Assembly: GCA_010672185.1 (NCBI GenBank)
Contig: JAAHHL010000305.1
Location: forward strand, 1 to 7,554
DNA length: 7,554 nucleotides
Origin: Caldora sp. SIO3E6
GTDB lineage: Bacteria; Cyanobacteriota; Cyanobacteriia; Cyanobacteriales; Coleofasciculaceae
Direction: 5' to 3'
Positions 1-4,619 of the stretch are shown here, piece after piece (the first letter of the stretch is position 1; every line of letters starts with the position of its first letter). Under the pieces are notes generated by a model. The model was not told where the DNA came from and ran no database searches. It saw nothing but the letters and a program-made list of their open reading frames with translations. The translations under genes were made by a program, and so were the position numbers.

Positions 1-41
1 TGCGCGACACACCTAAAATAGAAGTTTAGATTTTCGGTAGT

Positions 42-58
42 GCGAGCGTCTCGCTCGC
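42..58. repeat. GC-rich hairpin, REP-like
   Basis: A perfect 7-bp inverted repeat, gcgagcg and cgctcgc, is separated by tct. It is followed at about 76-115 by further alternating GC-rich words (gcgagcaag, gcgcttacgcgcacgctacgcga). Such words resemble the dispersed palindromic intergenic repeats common in filamentous cyanobacteria. That family assignment is from general knowledge, not a search. No coding function is seen here. Confidence 0.5.
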
Positions 59-117
59 TAGAGGAATATAAAAAGCGAGCAAGATGTTTGCGCTTACGCG
101 CACGCTACGCGAATGTA

Positions 118-149
118 CTAAATTCTAAATTCTAAATTCTAAATTCTAA
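118..149. repeat. Heptanucleotide tandem repeat (AATTCTA)x4, STRR type
   Basis: Four perfect tandem copies of the 7-mer AATTCTA run from 121 to 148, with a partial copy on the left. Heptameric short tandemly repeated repetitive (STRR) sequences are a known feature of filamentous cyanobacterial genomes. The array ends directly against a HIP1 site (150-157). No open frame of useful length crosses it. Confidence 0.8.
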
Positions 150-157
150 GCGATCGC
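150..157. other. HIP1 octamer GCGATCGC
   Basis: This is the highly iterated palindrome HIP1, over-represented in many cyanobacterial genomes. Two more copies lie inside genes, at 908-915 (ABC exporter) and 5036-5043 (GT-GH5 gene). It is the best compositional pointer to a cyanobacterial host. Confidence 0.85.
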
Positions 158-276
158 TCGTCTGATTCCTCCCAACTACGGCACCAACGAAGCTGATCCC
201 GACTTACCTAGTTATCCTTTGGACGGTTTTTGTAGAATGATATCATATCAATTCCGGTTGCATCGGAATGATTAAA
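150..276 (+). pseudogene. Possible decayed coding remnant (speculative)
   Basis: Read on the plus strand from 149, the frame following a TAA in the heptamer array gives a protein-like stretch, including PNYGTNEADPDLPSYPLDGF. It continues across the left end of the foldback element and stops soon after. There is no start codon, no Shine-Dalgarno and no recognisable family. It may be a scrap of a gene interrupted by the element, or an accidental open frame. I do not assign a product. Confidence 0.15.
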
Positions 277-360
277 AATCTGGCTTTTTGGTTAGAAAAC
301 ATAGATACTGGCGGGCGCAAGCATTCATTGGTGTCAACTTAACACCAAACCCTTGCCCTG

Positions 361-380
361 CCTAGAACTTAAGTTCTAGG
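361..380. repeat. Perfect 20-nt palindrome in left arm of foldback
   Basis: cctagaactt followed by aagttctagg is perfectly self-complementary. Its counterpart in the other arm is the 20-nt palindrome at 460-479, which shares the core GAACTTAAGTTC but has different flanks. The flanks differ in a paired way (cctag with ctagg; caag with cttg), so stem pairing is kept while sequence changes. That suggests selection for, or repair of, the hairpin. Confidence 0.8.
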
Positions 381-391
381 CTAATAGCTCA

Positions 392-410
392 AGTCCACAA
401 AGCGTGGACT
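392..410. repeat. Small hairpin near centre of foldback
   Basis: agtccac (392-398) pairs with gtggact (404-410) around the loop aaagc. It lies close to the centre of the 327-bp inverted repeat, next to the 11-nt block tagctcaagtc that is repeated inverted at 445-455. Confidence 0.7.
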
Positions 411-430
411 AAAGATTTTTGAGCAGATTG

Positions 431-448
431 AGTCATCTTTAGATGACT
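431..448. repeat. Small hairpin in right half of foldback
   Basis: agtcatct (431-438) is complementary to agatgact (441-448) with only tt between, so the physical loop must be slightly larger. It is the right-half partner of the 392-410 hairpin but with different stem sequence. Confidence 0.7.
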
Positions 449-459
449 TGAGCTATGAG

Positions 460-479
460 CAAGGAACTTAAGTTCCTTG
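460..479. repeat. Perfect 20-nt palindrome in right arm of foldback
   Basis: caaggaactt followed by aagttccttg is fully self-complementary. It is the right-arm counterpart of the palindrome at 361-380, sharing GAACTTAAGTTC. Confidence 0.8.
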
Positions 480-570
480 TGGGGTAAGGATTTCACCTTA
501 AGTTGACACCAATGGCAAGCATTGCGCCCCAACCAGAATGAATATTATCCCAATGTAGCCGGAATTGATA

Positions 571-2625
571 TCAAGCGATCATAAATTTATCTTCATAGAC
601 ATATTTGTTACTCTCACTCTCAACTTGATATTGCTCTGCTTGCATATTCCAAAGGCTAGTATATTCTCCATTTTGCTGCAAAAGTTCCTCGTGAGTACCC
701 ACCTCAACTAACTTGCCAGCTTTCAGCACTAGAATCCGATCTGCTAGACGTACAGAAGCTAGTCTATGGGTGACTAAAATAGCAGTCTTTCCCTTGACTA
801 ACTCAGCAAAGCTACGATACATCTCGTATTCACTACGGGGATCTAGAGCTGCTGTTGGTTCATCCAAAATCATAATTTGCGCTTCTTTTTCCCGCACAAA
901 AGCCCGTGCGATCGCTATTTTTTGCCACTCTCCTCCAGACATTTCAGTACCATTAAATCGCTTGCCTAAAGGTGTTGCATATCCTTCTGCAAGCTTCTTC
1001 ACTTTAGCGGCAATTTCCGATTTTTCGCTAGCACATTTTATTTTTTCTAAGTCGTCCATTGCTGAGATATCCCCCAAGGCAATATTTTGACCAATGGTGA
1101 GAGCATAGCGGCAAAAATCTTGGAATACCACACCAATTTGCCGCCGCCATTGTTCAATATCCAAATCTTTGAGATTTTCCTCATCTACAAAAATATTGCC
1201 TTGAGTAGGGTCATATAAGCGAGACAAAAGTTTTACTAAGGTACTTTTTCCCGCGCCATTTTCTCCCACTATAGCAACGGTTTCACCGGGATTTAACTTA
1301 AAAGAAATATTGCTTAAAGCTAGCCTGCCATCGGAATAAGCAAACTCCACATTATCAAAGACAATACCTGACTTAATTGGCTTAGGGGTTGGCTTTCCAG
1401 GAATGCATATTGGCATAACGGATTCAGAATCCATAAACTTAAAAAATAGCTCCATAAACAACATGGATTTTTGCATGTTTGTAAAAAGCTGGAGCAATTG
1501 ATTGATATTGCTTTGGACGTAACCAAGAGACTGAATCAACAACAGGATACTTCCCGGAGTTAATTTACCAGATAGAGCTTGCAGAATCACCCAACAAAAG
1601 CAAAATCCATTGCCCAGAACACTTAATATTCCCAGAGCACTTAAAATCAAAGCTTGTCGGTTTTGCAGATTATGAATAAGCTGACGCCTATCTTCAAAAA
1701 CTTCTAGATAAAATTGACTAAATAAAGAGCTCAGCCCAAACAGACGTACCTCTTTAGCAAAGGTATCTGTTAACAGCAGTCCAGAGTAATACTTCATGCG
1801 GCGAGCTTGAGGACTTTTATAAAAAACTGCCCCCCAAATTCCTGACTCAAGTTTCAAGGAAGCATAAGTTTGCGGTAAGTAGGTCAATAAAATTAATAAG
1901 GGTATCCACCAGTCTACAGTAAACAATAAAGCAAACATAGTTGTCAGGGTAACCAATATTTTTAAACCGTTTGAAAAAACCATTAACAGGTTGATTGGCT
2001 CCTGAGCTATGCTTCCTTGAAGGATTTCTAACTTGTTGTAAAACTCTGCATTCTCAAAATTATTAATATCAGCAAAACTATTAGCCTTCTTTATTAATTT
2101 CAGGTTAAAACTAGCCATCAGATGATCTGACAGCTTGATAAAAGCAATGTTAACCCAAGGGTTGAGCAGATTATCTAATAACAGTGCTCCAATCCAAAGC
2201 GACACAAGAGTAGTGATGATTTTCCAATCATATTCTCCTCCTGGGGCTAGGTAAGAAACTTGGTCTACTACTCGTTTTTGAATTCCTACAGTGATTGCAG
2301 GAATTAAACTTTGCAACAACAAGACAATGAAGACAAATACCGTTAGTTTTGGTGCAGTTGTCCACAATAAAACTAGAGAAAAACGAATACTTTTACTGAA
2401 AGTCCCTAGAGATTGCTTGAATTTAGCGATAAAATTTTCTTCGTTATCTTGATTGGTATTTTCCTCAGAATTATCTTGGTCACTAGCCGTTATTGGTTTC
2501 TCAGAATTATCTTGGTGATTATTTTCCTCAGAATTATCTTGGTCACTAGCTGTTATTGGTTCCTCAGAATTATCTTGGTGATGATTGTCCTCACTAGCCG
2601 TTATCTGTTCGCTGGATTGACTCAT
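571..2625 (-). CDS. ABC exporter, fused membrane and ATPase domains
   Basis: A 684-residue half-transporter of the MsbA/ABC-B exporter type, expected to work as a homodimer in the inner membrane. Residues 1-64 are a low-complexity acidic tandem repeat. Membrane segments are visible near residues 93-115, 136-152, 218-250 and 325-370. The ATPase domain (about 419-670) is complete: Walker A GENGAGKST (454-462), Q-loop Gln502, signature MSGGE (562-566, replacing LSGGQ), Walker B IMILDEP (584-590, catalytic Glu589) and H-loop His620. The ATG start is supported by AAGGGG six bases upstream. The gene is last in the minus-strand cluster, 165 nt after the aminotransferase, and its TGA abuts the foldback repeat. 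Context suggests export of a glycan, glycolipid or other secreted product, but the substrate cannot be read from the sequence. No peptidase domain is present, so a bacteriocin-type exporter is less likely. Confidence 0.93.
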   Translation of the reverse strand: MSQSSEQITASEDNHHQDNSEEPITASDQDNSEENNHQDNSEKPITASDQDNSEENTNQDNEENFIAKFKQSLGTFSKSIRFSLVLLWTTAPKLTVFVFIVLLLQSLIPAITVGIQKRVVDQVSYLAPGGEYDWKIITTLVSLWIGALLLDNLLNPWVNIAFIKLSDHLMASFNLKLIKKANSFADINNFENAEFYNKLEILQGSIAQEPINLLMVFSNGLKILVTLTTMFALLFTVDWWIPLLILLTYLPQTYASLKLESGIWGAVFYKSPQARRMKYYSGLLLTDTFAKEVRLFGLSSLFSQFYLEVFEDRRQLIHNLQNRQALILSALGILSVLGNGFCFCWVILQALSGKLTPGSILLLIQSLGYVQSNINQLLQLFTNMQKSMLFMELFFKFMDSESVMPICIPGKPTPKPIKSGIVFDNVEFAYSDGRLALSNISFKLNPGETVAIVGENGAGKSTLVKLLSRLYDPTQGNIFVDEENLKDLDIEQWRRQIGVVFQDFCRYALTIGQNIALGDISAMDDLEKIKCASEKSEIAAKVKKLAEGYATPLGKRFNGTEMSGGEWQKIAIARAFVREKEAQIMILDEPTAALDPRSEYEMYRSFAELVKGKTAILVTHRLASVRLADRILVLKAGKLVEVGTHEELLQQNGEYTSLWNMQAEQYQVESESNKYVYEDKFMIA
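2443..2613 (-). repeat. 63-nt in-frame tandem repeat at start of ABC exporter gene
   Basis: Two full units of 63 nt (2506-2568 and 2443-2505) encode 21 residues each, beginning SEEPITASDQDNSEEN and SEKPITASDQDNSEEN. They are preceded by a shorter 15-residue unit (2569-2613, SEQITASEDNHHQDN). Within a unit, the words QDNSEE and DQDNSEEN form a sub-repeat. The encoded segment is hydrophilic, acidic and presumably disordered on the cytoplasmic side ahead of the first membrane helix. All units keep the frame. Confidence 0.9.
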
Positions 2626-2631
2626 TAAATG

Positions 2632-2637
2632 CCCCTT
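2632..2637 (-). promoter_or_regulatory. Shine-Dalgarno of ABC exporter gene
   Basis: On the minus strand AAGGGG lies six bases before the ATG at 2625. It is the clearest ribosome binding site in the left half of the window and fixes the start ahead of the tandem repeat. Confidence 0.7.
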
Positions 2638-2723
2638 GTCATTAACCCTGTTTCAGAAAAATTACCGAATTGCTGACTCCACGTTCTTCCCCAACGCTTG
2701 CCAAAAGCATTATGCTGTTACCA

Positions 2724-2760
2724 ATGGATAATGGATAATTATTCATTATTCATTATCCAT
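2724..2760. repeat. AT-rich intergenic palindrome
   Basis: atggataatggataat (2724-2739) pairs with attattcattatccat (2745-2760), 15 of 16 positions, around a 5-nt loop. It lies between the aminotransferase stop and the exporter start. The sequence is built from the words ggataat and cattatt, a style common in cyanobacterial intergenic repeats. It has no following T-run on the minus strand, so it is not a classical terminator, though it could stabilise a transcript end. A second small palindrome, atgaac-a-gttcat, sits at 2770-2782. Confidence 0.7.
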
Positions 2761-2790
2761 CATTAATTAATGAACAGTTCATCGGCAAAA

Positions 2791-3918
2791 TCAGCAAGCC
2801 CTAGTGAAGATTGCCTTAACTGCCTCTGCCACTCGTCGGATCTGCTCTTGGGTTAACTTCAGTCCACTGGGAAGATAGAAACCACGACGAGCTAACCCTT
2901 CGGCAACAGGACAAGACTCATTTTGCAATAATCCCCTTTTGTGCAATACAGGTTGTTCGTGCAAGCACCAAAAGAAGGGACGGGTACCGATATTGTGCTG
3001 ACGCAGCCGCTTCATCGCTTCGACTGCCTCAAACGGAATCTCTTCTTTTAACACCAATCCATACACCCAATATATATTTTCTGAATAGTCGGTGTGGGGG
3101 ACAGGTAACTCTAACCCAGAGACATTTGCCAAAAGTTCTGTGTAAAGCTTTCCCATCGAGTGCTTTTGGGCAACAAATTCATCTAAGCGTTCTAATTGTG
3201 CTAATCCTACTGCTGCCTGTAAGTTGCTCATACGGAGGTTCCACCCTAATTCTTCATGAATGAAGCGTTGTTGGGGTTGAAAGCACAAATTTCGTAGAGA
3301 ACTACAGCGTTGGGCAAGATTCTCATCGTCAGTGAGAATCATTCCCCCTTCTCCAGTAGTGATGTGTTTGTTGGGATAGAAGCTAAAAGTACTGATGTCT
3401 CCAAAGCTGCCACAGGGCTTTCCATGATAGGTTTGACCATGCATCTCGGCAGCATCTTCAATGAGTTTCAACCCATACTTTTGGGTTAGAGCTAGCACTG
3501 GAGCCATGTCAACTGGTAATCCATAAATGTGAACCACCATAATGGCTTTAGTTTTGGAGGTAATCTTGGCTTCTATCTGACTGACATCCATATTCCAGGT
3601 ATCGGGATGACAGTCTACCACAACTGGAATAGCACCCGCTCGTACAATTGCCGTAGCACAGGAGATAATTGTAAAGGTTGGAAGTATTACTTCGTCCCCC
3701 TCGCCGATTCCTAAAGCAACAACCGCAGCATCTAGAGCCATAGAACCATTACAGACAGCAATTCCATATTTGCGTCCGACTCGCTCAGCCAAAGCTACTT
3801 CAAACTGCTTAACAAAGGAACCTTCAGAAGAAATCCAACCCGTATCAATACACTCATTCAGATATTGCTTTTCCTTGCCATTGAGTAATGGTTCATTAAC
3901 GGGAATAAAACTGGTCAT
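2791..3918 (-). CDS. DegT/DnrJ/EryC1/StrS-family sugar aminotransferase
   Basis: A 375-residue, full-length PLP-dependent aminotransferase that transfers an amino group to a keto-sugar nucleotide in the cytoplasm. The start resembles the family (PVNEPLLNGKEKQYLNECID, with TGWISSEG after it). PLP-phosphate contacts fall in NGSMAL (57-62), the cofactor aspartate is in EDAAEMHG (Asp155), and the Schiff-base lysine is Lys184 in YPNKHITTGEGG. The EDAAE and NK-ITTGEGGM forms are like those I associate with GDP-perosamine synthase-type enzymes (4-amino transfer on a 4-keto-6-deoxyhexose). That subfamily call is an inference; other 3- or 4-amino sugars are possible. The gene starts 11 nt after the cupin gene, so the two are probably co-transcribed. 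No strong Shine-Dalgarno is seen, which fits translational coupling. No 4,6-dehydratase lies in the window. Confidence 0.92.
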   Translation of the reverse strand: MTSFIPVNEPLLNGKEKQYLNECIDTGWISSEGSFVKQFEVALAERVGRKYGIAVCNGSMALDAAVVALGIGEGDEVILPTFTIISCATAIVRAGAIPVVVDCHPDTWNMDVSQIEAKITSKTKAIMVVHIYGLPVDMAPVLALTQKYGLKLIEDAAEMHGQTYHGKPCGSFGDISTFSFYPNKHITTGEGGMILTDDENLAQRCSSLRNLCFQPQQRFIHEELGWNLRMSNLQAAVGLAQLERLDEFVAQKHSMGKLYTELLANVSGLELPVPHTDYSENIYWVYGLVLKEEIPFEAVEAMKRLRQHNIGTRPFFWCLHEQPVLHKRGLLQNESCPVAEGLARRGFYLPSGLKLTQEQIRRVAEAVKAIFTRAC

Positions 3919-3929
3919 TATTAATAAGC

Positions 3930-4547
3930 TTATCTTGGCTCAACAATTTTAACTTGGTCGGCATCAATGCTAGAAAAACGGGTTTTATCCCGATTACCAA
4001 GGAAAGGACCTTGCTTGACTTCGATCATTTCTACCTCTTCTAAGACTTCAAAACCGTGTCCTCCTTGGTTGAGTAAAATCGTATCTCCTGTTTTCAAGAT
4101 GCGACTTTCTAAATATTCTTGATTCTCAGTATAAAAATCTACTCGTAATTTTCCTTTTTTGATCACCAGGACTTCTTGAGTGTGGAATGCTTCTCGACGT
4201 ATTTGATTGTGGCGGTGGGGGACGATGGACTTACCTTGAGGATGCTTCATATAGGCAAGTTGTTGAGAAAAATTATCAGGAGTACAAAAATGAATACCCG
4301 CTTCATCGAATTCAGCCATAATGAGGATAGCAAGAATTTGATTGTTGTGGACAATGTTTTGAATCATTTTGCTTGATTGATTTTGCTCTTTGTGGACAAT
4401 GTTTTGAACCATTTTGCTTGATTGGTTTTGCTCTTTGTGGACAATGTTTTGAAGCATTTTGCTTGATTGGTTTTGCTCGTTATGGACAATATTTTGAACC
4501 ATTTCGCTTGATTGGTTTTGCTCGTTGTGGATAATGTTTTGAACCAT
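3930..4547 (-). CDS. Small cupin protein with N-terminal 15-residue repeats
   Basis: The protein has 205 residues. Residues 1-60 are four copies of a 15-residue unit starting MVQNI. A fifth, divergent start (MIQNIVHNNQILAI, from residue 61) leads into a cupin fold at about 75-190. The first cupin motif is visible as GKSIVPHRHN (His111, His113), Glu119, His122 and the following VIKKGKLRV. The second is GDTILLNQGGHGFEV with His164. These residues would bind a metal. There is no signal peptide or membrane segment, so a cytoplasmic place is likely. Small cupins of this kind commonly sit beside sugar aminotransferase and glycosyltransferase genes and may be sugar-nucleotide epimerase/isomerase-like or accessory proteins; the reaction is unknown. 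The fifth Met (4367) is probably the ancestral start, giving about 145 residues. Only AAGA-like purines precede the outermost ATG. Confidence 0.8.
   Translation of the reverse strand: MVQNIIHNEQNQSSEMVQNIVHNEQNQSSKMLQNIVHKEQNQSSKMVQNIVHKEQNQSSKMIQNIVHNNQILAILIMAEFDEAGIHFCTPDNFSQQLAYMKHPQGKSIVPHRHNQIRREAFHTQEVLVIKKGKLRVDFYTENQEYLESRILKTGDTILLNQGGHGFEVLEEVEMIEVKQGPFLGNRDKTRFSSIDADQVKIVEPR
4344..4547 (-). repeat. 45-nt in-frame tandem repeat carrying start codons
   Basis: Four 45-nt units (4503-4547, 4458-4502, 4413-4457, 4368-4412) are followed by a 24-nt partial unit (4344-4367). Each begins with an in-frame ATG or the equivalent Met codon and encodes M-V/L/I-QNI-V/I-H-N/K. Units three and four differ by a single base, which points to recent duplication. 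The segment just before the first ATG (about 4548-4571) matches the second half of the unit, 19 of 24 positions, but has TAG and TAA where the repeat has GAG and CAA. The repeat unit therefore seems to include the old 5' untranslated region. Confidence 0.9.
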
Positions 4548-4596
4548 TTTTCTTGATTAATCTTGCTAGTTGATTAGATGTTGTGGTCAGCAGGGT

Positions 4597-4619
4597 AAAA
4601 AAACTTGGTTTTTAACCAA
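4597..4619 (-). terminator. Small intrinsic terminator-like hairpin
   Basis: Read on the minus strand, TTGGTT-AAA-AACCAA is followed by GTTTTTTT. The 6-bp stem has only two GC pairs, so the hairpin is weak, but the T-run is good. The TAA stop of the GT-GH5 gene (4614-4612) lies inside the hairpin. It may end or attenuate transcripts between the GT-GH5 gene and the cupin gene, making the cupin-aminotransferase pair partly independent. Confidence 0.45.

Larger units (their letters stand above)
245..571. repeat. Long imperfect inverted repeat / foldback (MITE-like) element
   Basis: The two halves are diverged reverse complements along nearly their whole length. Matching blocks are ATATCAATTCCGG (245-257 with 559-571), a gggcgcaa block near 314-321 with its complement near 522-529, a perfect 17-nt block CATTGGTGTCAACTTAA (326-342 with 498-514), GAACTTAAGTTC in each arm, and tagctcaagtc (385-395 with 445-455). 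Each arm also holds its own palindrome, so the element could form either one long stem or several small hairpins. No transposase is encoded, so a non-autonomous mobile element is the natural reading. GATATCA occurs at both ends (239-245 and 567-573), which could be a target duplication or part of the inverted repeat. The right end abuts the TGA stop of the ABC exporter, where the structure could also affect transcript ends. Its genome copy number cannot be seen here. Confidence 0.7.

Noticed and set aside
245..571. CRISPR array or tRNA cluster because of many short palindromes
   Set aside because: The palindromes are not regularly spaced direct repeats, no tRNA-like cloverleaf or T-loop motif is present, and the two-arm inverted symmetry explains the pattern.
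713..1090. 125-codon open frame on the plus strand inside the exporter gene
   Set aside because: It is fully antisense to the conserved ATPase domain (Walker A to Walker B region), has no ribosome binding site, and its sequence follows from the complementary codons.
2413..2628. 71-codon plus-strand frame with repeated RIILVTS-like words and a hydrophobic look
   Set aside because: It is the antisense reading of the exporter's acidic tandem repeat; its apparent repeats and hydrophobicity come from that.
4344..4547. CRISPR-like array because of regular 45-nt spacing
   Set aside because: There are no unique spacers between repeats, the whole unit is repeated, and the frame and Met codons are kept, so it is a coding minisatellite.
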